Shown piece after piece: positions 1-8,342 of a stretch of 64,000 nucleotides of DNA. The stretch spans positions 2,914,001-2,978,000 of the forward strand of contig CP172536.1 in the NCBI GenBank assembly GCA_044598425.1. Direction: 5' to 3'. The notes below the pieces were generated by a model that worked only from the letters and a program-made list of their open reading frames with translations, did not search any database and was not told where the DNA came from. This DNA is from JAEVLT01 sp044598425 (GTDB lineage Bacteria > Bacillota > Bacilli > Bacillales > Cytobacillaceae). The number at the start of each line of letters is the position of its first letter. Position 1 is the stretch's first letter. A program made the translations under genes and the position numbers.

Positions 1-418
1 ACTCCAGAGCTTTTTTTAAAGAATAGCGGTATAAAAATTGCTTCATTGCAAAAGACAAAATAGCGACGTAAAGGGTTAAAATGCTAGGTAATGAAAATGG
101 TTGAAGAAGCCCTGAGATCCCTTCAAAGCCAAGATAAAAGGAAATAAGGATGAGAAGAACACCAACAATCGCCGATGACATAATTTCCGCTTTGCCATGT
201 CCATACGGATGGTCATCGTCTGCCGGTTTATTGGATATTTTCACAATCAATAGGGCAATCACAGTGGCAAACACATCTGTTCCCGAGTGAATGCCATCAG
301 CGAACACCGCGTCACTCTCACCAAACCAGCCAATGATGATTTTTCCAACAGCCAGCAACGCATTGCTCCATATACTGATCAATAAAACCATTTTCGATAC
401 CGATTCTCTTTTTTGCAA
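1..418 (-). CDS. Cation diffusion facilitator transporter (N-terminal part)
   Basis: This is the first ~139 codons of a CDF-family metal/proton antiporter of the cytoplasmic membrane; the rest lies beyond the window. Translation shows a first hydrophobic helix, then a second helix carrying the DGIHSGTD metal-site segment, followed by the HPYGHGKAE motif, which is the classic CDF signature between helices 2 and 3. The two acidic residues of DGIHSGTD sit where the transport-site aspartates lie in the family. I chose a TTG start (LQKRESVSK) because GGAG lies a few bases upstream; a GTG slightly upstream is possible. Members export Zn, Fe, Mn or Co; the substrate cannot be told from this part. 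Confidence 0.85.
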   Translation of the reverse strand, partial: MQKRESVSKMVLLISIWSNALLAVGKIIIGWFGESDAVFADGIHSGTDVFATVIALLIVKISNKPADDDHPYGHGKAEIMSSAIVGVLLILISFYLGFEGISGLLQPFSLPSILTLYVAILSFAMKQFLYRYSLKKALE

Positions 419-575
419 ACCTACCACTCCAAAAGAAAAGCCTGACCTTTATGAAACTTTCGTTAAAATCGTATCAAAAAAAGAGCGGGTAAGTCTATAG
501 AAACCTTGTTGCCTCTATATCGAATTGTTTAGTAAAGCCAAAAAGCTTTCACAGGAAAAAGTTGGATTACACCAG

Positions 576-1337
576 TTAGAACGCCATACAAAGGTAACTT
601 AATGTCCCAAATTCATAGTTTCGATAAATGACAGCTGGTTTGCTTTGACCGCTTCCCATCGCAATAAAAAGCGGAACGAAGTGTTCCGGTCTTGGAACGG
701 CCGCATTGGCATTTGGCGCTAATTTTTCATAACGAAAAAGGGCTTCGCGATTGTCTTTCTCCATATGCTCGATAAGCCAATCATCAAATTGAACTGCCCA
801 TTCTTCGGGTTCCGTCTGCCCCCAGTTCACCATTTTCAAATTGTGCACCGTAACCCCGCTGCCAATCACAAGAATATTTTCTTGCCCCAAACCCCTAAGC
901 GCTTCGCCCATTTCATATTGTTTTTCCGGGACAAGAAAAGGATTGACTGAGATTTGCACAACGGGAATGTCTGCGTTTGGATACATTCTCGATAGCAGCG
1001 TCCATGAACCATGATCCAAGCCTCTTTTTATGTCAAATTGAGCAGGAATTCCCGCTTTGGCAAATAAGTTTTGCACCCTGTCGGCAAGTTCCTTTGAGCC
1101 TTTTGCCGGATATTTCACTTGATATAACTCTTCGGGAAAACCGTAAAAATCGTAAATCGTTTCATAGGCCCCTTCAACTGCAGAAATCGTTACCTGTTTT
1201 TCTTCCCAGTGAGCGGTAAAAATAACAATTGCCTGCGGCCGCAATTTTCTGCCTAAGTTACTAAGGAAATCCGTATATTCCGTGTTTTCAATTGCCAGCA
1301 TTGGCGAGCCGTGCGCTAAAAATAAAGAGGGCATCAT
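576..1337 (-). CDS. DODA-type extradiol ring-opening dioxygenase family protein
   Basis: A 253-residue member of the LigB/YgiD-like family of non-haem iron or zinc dependent dioxygenases that cleave catechol-type rings (the E. coli relative acts on DOPA). The N-terminus MPSLFLAHGSPML carries the conserved metal-binding His, FTAHWEE a second His, and the LDHGSWTLL segment the catalytic His region; VIGSGVTVHN is also typical. Length matches the family (about 255-265). It starts at an ATG-ATG pair and is preceded by a clear sigma-A promoter shared with the divergent HxlR regulator, which suggests induction by an aromatic or quinone-like compound. The natural substrate is unknown; some members act on quinones or catechols. 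Confidence 0.85.
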   Translation of the reverse strand: MMPSLFLAHGSPMLAIENTEYTDFLSNLGRKLRPQAIVIFTAHWEEKQVTISAVEGAYETIYDFYGFPEELYQVKYPAKGSKELADRVQNLFAKAGIPAQFDIKRGLDHGSWTLLSRMYPNADIPVVQISVNPFLVPEKQYEMGEALRGLGQENILVIGSGVTVHNLKMVNWGQTEPEEWAVQFDDWLIEHMEKDNREALFRYEKLAPNANAAVPRPEHFVPLFIAMGSGQSKPAVIYRNYEFGTLSYLCMAF

Positions 1338-1386
1338 GATTGTCGACCTTCCCTTCTGTTCGAAATTTACTTACTTTATGTAATTA

Positions 1387-1436
1387 ACTATAATTTCGTA
1401 ATAAAAGTATGTCAAGTAATCATTTTGCGCTATAAT
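1387..1436. promoter_or_regulatory. Divergent overlapping promoters, dioxygenase / HxlR
   Basis: On the minus strand TTGACA (1410-1415) and TATAGT (1387-1392) are separated by exactly 17 nt, a near-consensus sigma-A promoter for the dioxygenase. On the plus strand a perfect TATAAT (1431-1436) precedes the HxlR gene. The minus -35 box overlaps the expected -35 zone of the plus promoter, so one regulator bound here could control both genes. Seen in sequence; regulation is inferred. Confidence 0.75.
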
Positions 1437-1459
1437 AAAAGCAACAGAGGTGATCGAAC

Positions 1460-1783
1460 GTGAACAGAAATTCGAGTTCATTATGCCCGAAATTTGAGAA
1501 AGCAATGAAAATTTTAAGCCAGCGCTGGTCCGGCCTCATCATTTACCAGCTTCTATCCGGTCCGCAGCGGTTTTGCACGATTGAAGCTTCTCTTCCAATC
1601 AGCGGCCGACTGCTGTCCGAAAGATTAAAGGATTTAGAGCGCGAGGGAATCGTAAAGCGGGAAGTATTTCCCGAAACACCGGTGCGGATTGAATACTCCC
1701 TCACCAACAAAGGCAAAGCCCTCGAATCCGCATTAAAGGAAATGGAAAAATGGGCACAGGAGTGGATTGAGGTGGAAAAGTAG
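1460..1783 (+). CDS. HxlR-family winged-helix transcriptional regulator
   Basis: A 107-residue HxlR (MarR-like, DUF24) regulator. The family pattern is evident: an N-terminal Cys (SLCPKFEKAMKILSQRWSG), the KWS/RWSG-LIIYQLLSGPQRF helix, recognition helix SGRLLSERLKDLEREGIVKRE, and wing PVRIEYSLTNKGKAL. Family members sense aldehydes, quinones or redox stress through the N-terminal Cys and often control an adjacent divergent enzyme gene. It starts with GTG, supported by AGAGGTGAT upstream. Its promoter overlaps that of the dioxygenase, so it is probably the local regulator of that enzyme and of itself. Activator or repressor role cannot be told. Confidence 0.9.
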   Translation: MNRNSSSLCPKFEKAMKILSQRWSGLIIYQLLSGPQRFCTIEASLPISGRLLSERLKDLEREGIVKREVFPETPVRIEYSLTNKGKALESALKEMEKWAQEWIEVEK

Positions 1784-1806
1784 TAGATCTAATTTGAAAA
1801 GGAAAA

Positions 1807-1852
1807 AGGTGCCTGTCTCCTGCTGCTTTAAAGTAGCAAGGACAGGCACTTA
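1807..1852 (-). terminator. Long imperfect hairpin, terminator-like
   Basis: AGGTGCCTGTC at the left pairs with GACAGGCACT at the right, extended by CTGCTTT/AAAGTAG, giving a stem of about 20 pairs. Read on the minus strand the stem is followed by a T-run (CTTTTTCC), so it would terminate minus-strand transcripts. The sequence type (ACAGGCACCTTTTT) recurs between genes in Bacillaceae genomes, so it may also be a dispersed repeat. Confidence 0.6.
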
Positions 1853-2045
1853 CTAGGTAAAGTTTAACAGGATTCCTCCATTTTATTTAACCCTCACATT
1901 AAAATCCTATAGGAAAATCAGTGGAATTATTATCCATCCAAAGGGATTCTTATGAATATTTTATTCTATAATAGAGATAAATAAAAAAGATCAGATGTGT
2001 TAATATCTAATCCAGCAACTACATGCCGCAAAGTGAGCGGCTAAC

Positions 2046-2110
2046 CAAAATAGGTTTTATTACAAAAAGGAGTAACTACCCATTAGCCTTTGGAGAGGAA
2101 GGGCGGTTAC
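2046..2110 (-). terminator. Toxin-relic terminator hairpin
   Basis: On the minus strand AGTAACCGCCC, an internal loop and GGGTAGTTACT form a stem, followed by CCTTTTTG. It immediately follows and overlaps the stop codon of the holin-like relic. In type I modules this region is shared with the antisense RNA. A further GC-rich hairpin (GCCGC/GCGGC, about 2023-2041) lies just beyond and could end a plus-strand antisense transcript. Confidence 0.5.
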
Positions 2111-2209
2111 TTCTTTTTGTTTTGAACACACATGATAACAATTGTGAAAACACCTATCAAATTCTAAGTTCGAATACAGTGCAATAGACAATGCTTTATA
2201 TGTCGTCAT
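2107..2209 (-). pseudogene. Frameshifted small holin-like (type I) toxin
   Basis: Reading from the ATG at 2207-2209 gives MTTYKALSIAL, the start typical of the 30-40-residue holin-like toxins of Bacillus (TxpA/BsrG/YonT-type toxin-antitoxin pairs). A shift of one base later gives the expected hydrophobic helix and basic tail, LIGVFTIVIMCVQNKKK followed by TAA. The span is 103 nt, one base more than a whole number of codons. A very strong ribosome site (GGGAGGTGG) precedes the ATG. Downstream on the minus strand, AGTAACCGCCC and GGGTAGTTACT form a hairpin followed by TTTTT. Family assignment comes from residue pattern and architecture; the frameshift indicates a dead toxin unless the base is an error. 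Confidence 0.6.
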
Positions 2210-2397
2210 CTTACCACCTCCCTTCAATTAGGAAGTGGCTAACCGCCCACCTGCTTATGTAGTTGACAGCTTTATATTAACATTTATCTATGCAAAACAC
2301 TAGATGAAAAGGAACGTTTGTTCTTTGTTCGTTTTTTAACCAGCGGCATAATCGAGCGAGGTAATGGACGAATTAGTAGATAGGTATTATAACAAAT

Positions 2398-2432
2398 AAA
2401 GGTGCCTTCTCCCGGGTAGAAGTACACCTTCA
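2398..2432 (-). terminator. Terminator after PTS operon
   Basis: Minus-strand AAGGTG-TA-CTTCT, loop, AGAAGGCACCTT followed by TATTTG. It lies about 40 nt after the stop codon of the IIC gene and closes the ascorbate-type PTS operon. Confidence 0.65.
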
Positions 2433-2472
2433 TTATTTAACAAAAACCTTGGGTAACATAAATACCTGATAT

Positions 2473-3735
2473 TTAAGAAAATAATTTAATCAAATACCCT
2501 AACAAGATACCAACGACACCAAAGTCAGAATCACCAAATGTAGTCCCTTCAAATCCAAGTGATCCTAGAACTGGCAACAGAAGTGCAGGAAGGAATGAGA
2601 TTAACAAACCATTGGCAAATGCTCCAATCATTGCTCCACGCCGTCCGCCAGTTGCGTTACCGAACACGCCGGCCCCAGCACCCGTAAAAAAGTGTGGAAT
2701 TAAACCAGGCACAATCACCTTAAGCCCGAAAATTGGTAAAAGGAACATAGAAAACAGGCCTGCAATAAAACTGAACAAGAAACCGATAATAACTGCATTG
2801 GCTGCAAATGGAAATACAATCGGAATATCCAGGGCTGGCTTTGCATCTTTTACCACTTTATCTGCAATTCCCTTAAATGCTGGAACGATTTCAGAAATTA
2901 GCATTCGAACACCGGCTAAGATAACGTAAACTCCTGCAGCAAAAGTAATCGCTTGCATAAGAGAAAATATGATGAAATTTACTCCACTACTTAGCTTTGA
3001 TTCAATATAATCTTGCCCAGCAATGGGAGCAACCATAAGGAATAGGATAGCCATCGTGAGCGACATCGCCACCGATGTATCACGTAAAAATCCAAGTGAC
3101 TTTGGTACTTTGATCTCTTCTGTTGTTTTCAATTTATTACCTAGACGTTTACCGATAAACCCCGCTGTGAAATACCCAATGGAACCAAAGTGACCCACGG
3201 CTATGGTATCATTTCCTGTTATCTCTTTTACATACGGCTGTAGAATTGTTGGCATAAAGACCATTAAACCGCCTAAAATAATGGAACCAATAATGACAAG
3301 TGGTAATCCAGTTACTCCACCTGTAGCAAATACAGCCGAAATTAAAGATGCCATAAACAATATATGATGACCTGTTAAAAAAATATATTTAAATGGTGTA
3401 AATCGGGCAATTAATATATTTGCGATCATTCCAAATAACATGATTAGCGCTGTTTCTTTACCGAACGTTTGCTGAGCAATCGCAACGATTGCTTCATTAT
3501 TAGGGATTACTCCTTGAATATGGAAGGCTTTCTCAAACATTTTTCCAAAAATATCAAGAGAACCAATCAATATTCCCGCTCCGCCCCCCAGAATAAGAAA
3601 ACCCATAATGGTTTTAAGTGTACCCGAAATAATATCTGCCACACCTTTTTTCTGAAGAAGAAGTCCTATAAGTGCAAATAATCCAACTAAAATTGCAGGC
3701 GTCCCCAATATATCGTTCATTATTAAATCATACAT
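2473..3735 (-). CDS. ulaA: PTS ascorbate-type transporter subunit IIC
   Basis: A 420-residue polytopic membrane protein of the PTS AG superfamily (UlaA/SgaT). It forms the transmembrane channel through which the sugar is moved and phosphorylated together with the IIB and IIA proteins. About ten hydrophobic segments are seen; recognisable family segments are LGGGAGILIGSLDIFGKM, GHHILFMASL, VGHFGSIGYFTAGFIGK and PHFFTGAGAGVFGNATGGR. Length is a little shorter than E. coli UlaA (465). ATG start preceded by AAAGGAGGGG. It is last in an operon activator-IIB-IIC and ends at a terminator. No catabolic enzyme lies nearby, so ascorbate is only one possible substrate; related systems carry other acidic or pentitol sugars. 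Confidence 0.85.
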   Translation of the reverse strand: MYDLIMNDILGTPAILVGLFALIGLLLQKKGVADIISGTLKTIMGFLILGGGAGILIGSLDIFGKMFEKAFHIQGVIPNNEAIVAIAQQTFGKETALIMLFGMIANILIARFTPFKYIFLTGHHILFMASLISAVFATGGVTGLPLVIIGSIILGGLMVFMPTILQPYVKEITGNDTIAVGHFGSIGYFTAGFIGKRLGNKLKTTEEIKVPKSLGFLRDTSVAMSLTMAILFLMVAPIAGQDYIESKLSSGVNFIIFSLMQAITFAAGVYVILAGVRMLISEIVPAFKGIADKVVKDAKPALDIPIVFPFAANAVIIGFLFSFIAGLFSMFLLPIFGLKVIVPGLIPHFFTGAGAGVFGNATGGRRGAMIGAFANGLLISFLPALLLPVLGSLGFEGTTFGDSDFGVVGILLGYLIKLFS

Positions 3736-3857
3736 GTTAACCCCTCCTTTAAAATATGAAGATAACCCTTGTATCTCTACCTACTTCTTTTTATACTAAT
3801 CTTGTGTTTTTGTTTTTTATGAGCAGGTGGCCTCTTATGCCTGCCATTTTTATATTT

Positions 3858-4124
3858 TTATAGAATTGCTTTCAATGCCATTTTAATCTCATTTTGATCC
3901 AAAATATTGGTTAAACCAATAATATTTCGTGTTCCATCATCTAGTTGAGAAATCAAATCTTTCGATCCAAGGTATAAATCGGCTTTTTCTGTCTTCGCAG
4001 TCGCTAAATCGGTATGAGAAACGTCAGCATCAACATTCAATTCTTTTAAAATCGCTTTTACGTTCATTTCAACAATAAAACTGCTTCCAAGTCCGTTTCC
4101 ACAAACTACTAGTATTTTTTTCAT
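3858..4124 (-). CDS. ulaB: PTS ascorbate-type transporter subunit IIB
   Basis: An 88-residue cytosolic phosphocarrier of the PTS lactose/ascorbate IIB fold. The phosphorylated Cys is in the loop LVVCGNGLGSS near the N-terminus, followed by EMNVKAILKELNVDADVSH, as in UlaB/SgaB. The start at ATG 4122-4124 is set by the GGAGGAAGAAGAG ribosome site; upstream codons in the same frame belong to the end of the activator gene. It accepts phosphate from an EIIA and passes it to the sugar during transport by the IIC encoded 120 nt downstream. The 3' end of the regulator lies only 14 nt upstream. Confidence 0.85.
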   Translation of the reverse strand: MKKILVVCGNGLGSSFIVEMNVKAILKELNVDADVSHTDLATAKTEKADLYLGSKDLISQLDDGTRNIIGLTNILDQNEIKMALKAIL

Positions 4125-4137
4125 CTCTTCTTCCTCC

Positions 4138-6255
4138 TTAATCGTTTGAGTATTGATTGATAAGGGATAATATTTCTGCTGTCGTATCAGCATTCATTAT
4201 TTTTTCAACATTTGCACTATCTGATAGCATTCTTGTAAGTTGGGATAATGCCTTTAAATGTGTTTCATTATCTATTGCCGCAAGCACAAAAATTAGTTTG
4301 ACCTGATGTTCAGGATCTTCCGAAAAAGAACAACTATGTTTTAACTGCAAAAAACTCATTCCGATCTTTTTAACTCCTGCTTCAGGCCGGGAATGTGGCA
4401 GAGCAATTCCTGGTGCTATGACAATGTATGGTCCAAGTTTATGAACGCTTTCTATCATAGAATCAATATACTCTTCCGTAATATGCCCATCTTCTAATAA
4501 TGGTTTTGATGCCGTTCTGATTGCATTTTTCCAGTTCTCTTCTTTATCAATAAATTGGATTTTATCATGAGTGAGAAGTTCATTTAGCATGGGCTTTCCC
4601 TTCACCTTTCTATCTGCTTCTTTTTTTATCTGGAAATAACTTTTTAATTCCTGATACAATGCGTTATGGCTTCGAATGTCGGCGTGTTTTTCAATGATCC
4701 CCATCACAGCATCCATATATTCAGGTTTTGTCGGTTCGGAAGCAGCTTGTATTTGCTTTAACAAAGATGTTTTTTCAATATGGTTCAAAATTGGATTGAC
4801 TATAAATAATGGGACATTTTTTTCAGTAATCGGGCAGGTGGAAATAACAAAGTCAACATCTAAAGCATCAGTCTTTTCATAGTCTCTAATGGTCAGAGCC
4901 TTAACCACATCAATACTTGGGATAAGATCTTCAATTTGCTTTTGTAAAATCCTTGATGTACCAATTCCACTTGCACATACAACGATTGCTTTTTTCCTAG
5001 ATTTAACTTCGACGCCTTCTTTATCTATCCACCCACCAAAATGCATCGCAATATAAGCGATCTCATCATCTGAGATTGGTTTACCAAGCAAATATTCAAA
5101 GTGGTGGATTATTTTTTTTGTTAAAATAAAAAGATCCTTGTATTTAACTGTTAAAGACTCTGTAATGGGGTTGGTTAACTCAATACCATATTTAATTCGG
5201 TAGTATGCAGGCTTTAAATGGATGACTAAATTTCTTTCCAATTCCATTCGATTTTTAAACATGATACATGCATATTTTTGAAAATCATCAACCATATTTT
5301 TTATAATCTTTTTAAGATAAACTAATTCGACATTTTCGATATAATCATTAGTATATTCTGAAACTTTCGCACCGAGTAAGTGTGTCGCTAGATAATAGAT
5401 CTCGTCTTCTGGAACTACAATACGGTAAACGCTTTCTATTTTTTCACAAATAAAACAAGACGACTTGTATTCTCTGGTCTCCCTGATCACCTCTTTTTCA
5501 ACAGGATCCAAAAAAATGTGTTTGCCTTGATTAAACCGTTTGATCAATAAAAATATTTGGATGCTCAAGGATTGAATGACTTCATCGGTATATCGAACCC
5601 CGACAAACTGTTCCGATTCATCAATAATCCTGTAAATCCTTTTTAGATCTGTTTTATCAAATAATTGTGAGGTCCATTTATCTTCATTGTGAATGGTTAG
5701 TTGTACTTCCAACAATAAATCATTCCATCCTTTATTTGTTAAAGACTTTGCTAAATAGTGAATTAATACTTTTCGCTTATTTTGTTCTTCTCCCAAAATG
5801 AAATATCCCGAACGCCGATGGAATTGAAGCGAAACATTAAACTTGGTTAATTGTTCTTTTTGTCGTTTTATATCTGCTAATAATGTACTTCGACTTACAT
5901 TTAGCTTATCAATCAAATCTTCAAGATATATCTCTTTCTCCCTCGTTAAAATAAATATTACTAGCAACGCCGCCCGTTCCTCGGCAGAAAACACAAAATC
6001 TCTTTTTTGATTGAGCTGCTTTAAATTTTCTTTTACTTTCACTCTCGAGGCGTCGGTTATATAAAACCCTGCAGAACGGACGTATCCAATTGGATCCATG
6101 TCATTACTCTTTAACCAATCATTGATTTTCTCCACATCGTAATAAACCGTTCTTTTTGAAACATCTAATTCTTCAATTAATTGAGAAGAAGAAACATAAG
6201 ATGTAGCATGAACTATTTTCTGTAAAATTGCGATACAACGCTGATCAAGAGTCAC
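4138..6255 (-). CDS. BglG/MtlR-type PRD regulator with IIB- and EIIA-like domains
   Basis: A 705-residue transcriptional activator or antiterminator of the MtlR/LicR kind. N-terminal HTH (SSSQLIEELDVSKRTVYYDV, ~20-45), second HTH (IDKLNVSRSTLLADI, ~105-125), two PRD domains (~180-400, ending in HFGGWIDKEG), a IIB-like domain with AIVVCASGIGTSR (~420-500) and a C-terminal EIIA domain whose active His is in APGIALPHSRPE. Phosphorylation of PRD and EIIA/IIB domains by HPr and the transporter sets its activity. Two starts are possible, TTG at 6282 or GTG at 6255; AAGGGAG eight bases before the GTG favours it. It heads the IIB-IIC operon. No separate EIIA gene is nearby, so its own EIIA domain may matter for transport. 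Confidence 0.85.
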   Translation of the reverse strand: MTLDQRCIAILQKIVHATSYVSSSQLIEELDVSKRTVYYDVEKINDWLKSNDMDPIGYVRSAGFYITDASRVKVKENLKQLNQKRDFVFSAEERAALLVIFILTREKEIYLEDLIDKLNVSRSTLLADIKRQKEQLTKFNVSLQFHRRSGYFILGEEQNKRKVLIHYLAKSLTNKGWNDLLLEVQLTIHNEDKWTSQLFDKTDLKRIYRIIDESEQFVGVRYTDEVIQSLSIQIFLLIKRFNQGKHIFLDPVEKEVIRETREYKSSCFICEKIESVYRIVVPEDEIYYLATHLLGAKVSEYTNDYIENVELVYLKKIIKNMVDDFQKYACIMFKNRMELERNLVIHLKPAYYRIKYGIELTNPITESLTVKYKDLFILTKKIIHHFEYLLGKPISDDEIAYIAMHFGGWIDKEGVEVKSRKKAIVVCASGIGTSRILQKQIEDLIPSIDVVKALTIRDYEKTDALDVDFVISTCPITEKNVPLFIVNPILNHIEKTSLLKQIQAASEPTKPEYMDAVMGIIEKHADIRSHNALYQELKSYFQIKKEADRKVKGKPMLNELLTHDKIQFIDKEENWKNAIRTASKPLLEDGHITEEYIDSMIESVHKLGPYIVIAPGIALPHSRPEAGVKKIGMSFLQLKHSCSFSEDPEHQVKLIFVLAAIDNETHLKALSQLTRMLSDSANVEKIMNADTTAEILSLINQYSND

Positions 6256-6473
6256 GTGGAGCGCTCCCTTCTCGCTCTGCAAAACAAAGTCGCTTGCAAG
6301 GCCAGACTGCCATAAACATTTATCTTTGCAAAGATTATATCGTTAAAAACAAAGAATATTCTCTATATTTTTATTATACTAGTATGTATAAGAATAATAA
6401 GTCCGAATTTTGTATTAAGAATTTTGCAAACATTGAACCTAATGTAATGTTATGAATAAAATTTTCTCCATAC

Positions 6474-6502
6474 AAAAGAGCCGGCTTTTAGCCGGCTCTT
6501 CA
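6474..6502. terminator. Strong hairpin terminator after clpP relic
   Basis: A perfect 10-bp stem, AAGAGCCGGC and GCCGGCTCTT with a 5-nt loop. On the minus strand it is followed by TTTGT. It sits 2 nt beyond the stop of the broken clpP gene. Confidence 0.8.
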
Positions 6503-6503
6503 T

Positions 6504-7049
6504 TCAGTTTGGGCGAATGATTTCGTCGATAATCCCATATTCTTTTGCTTCTTCCGCGCTCATGAAATAATCCCGCTCCGTATCCGTTGCTACCTTTTCA
6601 ACTGATTGACCAGTCCGTTCGGCAATAATCCTGTTAACATGACCTTTAAACTTTAAAATCCTGCGAGCAGAGATTTCGATTTCTGTTGCCTGCCCTCTGG
6701 CACCGCCGAGTGGCTGATGAATTATAATTTCCGCATTTGGCAAAGCAAACCGTTTTCCTTCGTTCCGACTATATGAATCATAGCCCCGAAGGATGCCGCC
6801 ATCCCCGTACAAATCGTCCGGATATCCGGCTTTATATATTGCATCGTGTCATAAATGGCAAACCCGTTGGACGTAGCCCCACCCGGTCTATTAATGTAAA
6901 GAGAAATATCTTTCTCCTCATTGTTGGCTGCCAAAAACAATAGCTGGGCAACAATACATTTTTTGTTCCAGAAAATGTATGTATTGTTGAAGACGCGAAT
7001 ACCATTCAGTGAAACTTCCCGATTCGCCTTGCTCATTTCCTTTTTGCAT
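6504..7049 (-). pseudogene. clpP: Broken clpP-like serine protease gene
   Basis: The three reading frames together spell a ClpP-type protease. From ATG 7047-7049, behind AAAAGGAG, comes MQKGNEQGESGSFTEWYSRL. The reading then changes frame near 6990 with loss of the region that normally reads ...D.VANS, giving IVAQLLFLAANNEEKDISLY and GMAASFGA with the nucleophilic Ser. A one-base deletion at about 6752-6758 (GAAAACGG where GGAAAACGG is expected) restores the first frame, giving KRFALPNAEIIIHQPLGGARG with the catalytic His, to the stop at 6504. Serine and histidine are kept, but no frame encodes a full protein. It is a paralogue; the housekeeping clpP would be elsewhere. A sequencing error could explain the one-base loss but not the deletion. 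Confidence 0.8.
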
Positions 7050-7233
7050 GCTGTTGTTCACTCCTTTTTACACCTCTCTGATTTATAACAATTAAAGGGG
7101 GGAAGAAAGATACGGGCTCGAAATTTTTTCTTTCCTTCTATCCAATGTGAAGGATTTCAGGCACCGCTTTCAATCTTTCCGCTTATTTGTGCTAAAATAA
7201 ACATAGTAAATTTGATCAGAAGGAGATCTGCCG

Positions 7234-8292
7234 ATGAGCCATACAAAATTCAATGGATATGTAGGAACGTATACGAAGGGTGACAGCAAGGGGATTTATT
7301 CATTTACCCTTGATACAGAGGCTGAGAAAATAACCAATGTTAAAGTCGCCGCTGAATTGGACAATCCTACGTATTTAAACATCAGTGATGACAACCAGTA
7401 TCTTTATACAGTTGTGAAACAAGGAGAATTAGGCGGTGTAGCCGGCTTTTCCATTAACAGCCAAACAAGAGAATTAACTCCGATCAATTCGCAAGTGCTG
7501 GCCGGATCACCGCCATGCCATGTCAGCCTTGACCACAACCGTCAATTTTTGTTTAGTGCCAATTACCATAAAGGCACAGTCGATTCATACACTTTAAACC
7601 GCGAAAACGGGATGATCTCTCTGCCAGTGTCCATCATTCAGCATGAAGGCAATGGACCTGATCCAAGACAGGAAAAAGCCCATACCCATTTTGCCGGACT
7701 GACACCGGATGAAAACTATCTGGCTGTTGTAGAGCTTGGAATCGACAAACTGTTTACATATCAAGTCGACCAGGATGGAAAATTGACCGAAGTGAGCAGC
7801 CTGTCTGTAAAACCAGGCAGCGGTCCGCGGCATCTAGCTTTTCACCCAAACAAAAAATTCGCCTACATTATGACCGAATTTAGTTCAGAAGTGATCGCGT
7901 TAACATACAATGCCGCAGACGGAAGTTTTACAGAAATTCAAGCAATCAAAACGATTCCGGATGATTTTACGGAAAATAACCAGGGCAGCGCGATTCACCT
8001 CTCCTCTGATGGCCATTTTGTATATGCCGGCAATCGCGGACATAACAGCATTGCCATTTTTGCAATAAATGAAGAAACAGGGGAATTGAGTTTTGTTGAT
8101 CGGGTATCAACCGAAGGCGATTGGCCGCGGGATTTTGTGCTCGACCCAACCGAAGCGTTTTTAATTGTTTCCAATCAAAACTCCGGAAACCTCGTGCTGT
8201 ATGCCCGCAACAAAGAAACTGGAAAGCTGACCCTTTTACAAGCAGATGTAGCTGTGCCGGATCCCGTTTGCGTGAAGTTTTTGCATTATTAA
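7234..8292 (+). CDS. Lactonase family beta-propeller protein (6-phosphogluconolactonase-like)
   Basis: A 352-residue seven-bladed beta-propeller of the lactonase family (B. subtilis YkgB / E. coli Pgl type), which hydrolyses 6-phosphogluconolactone in the oxidative pentose phosphate pathway. Repeated blade motifs are visible: NGYVGTYTKGDSKGIYSF, NPTYLNISDDNQYLYTV, PPCHVSLDHNRQFLFSANYH, HTHFAGLTPDENYLAVVELG, GPRHLAFHPNKKFAYIM, SSDGHFVYAGNRGHNSIAIF and GDWPRDFVLDPTEAFLIV. The GPRH and PRDF segments hold residues proposed for catalysis in the family. Single gene with AGAAGGAG before the ATG and its own bidirectional terminator. Some members act on other sugar lactones, so the exact substrate is inferred. 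Confidence 0.88.
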   Translation: MSHTKFNGYVGTYTKGDSKGIYSFTLDTEAEKITNVKVAAELDNPTYLNISDDNQYLYTVVKQGELGGVAGFSINSQTRELTPINSQVLAGSPPCHVSLDHNRQFLFSANYHKGTVDSYTLNRENGMISLPVSIIQHEGNGPDPRQEKAHTHFAGLTPDENYLAVVELGIDKLFTYQVDQDGKLTEVSSLSVKPGSGPRHLAFHPNKKFAYIMTEFSSEVIALTYNAADGSFTEIQAIKTIPDDFTENNQGSAIHLSSDGHFVYAGNRGHNSIAIFAINEETGELSFVDRVSTEGDWPRDFVLDPTEAFLIVSNQNSGNLVLYARNKETGKLTLLQADVAVPDPVCVKFLHY

Positions 8293-8298
8293 TAGAAA

Positions 8299-8342
8299 AA
8301 AGGGTGTTGCAAAAGCGTAAACGTTTGCGGCACCCTTCTTTA
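8299..8342. terminator. Bidirectional terminator
   Basis: AAGGGTGTTGCAAAAGCG and CGTTTGCGGCACCCTT form a stem of about 15 pairs with A-run before and T-rich sequence after. It separates the convergent lactonase gene and the ABC exporter operon. Confidence 0.8.
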
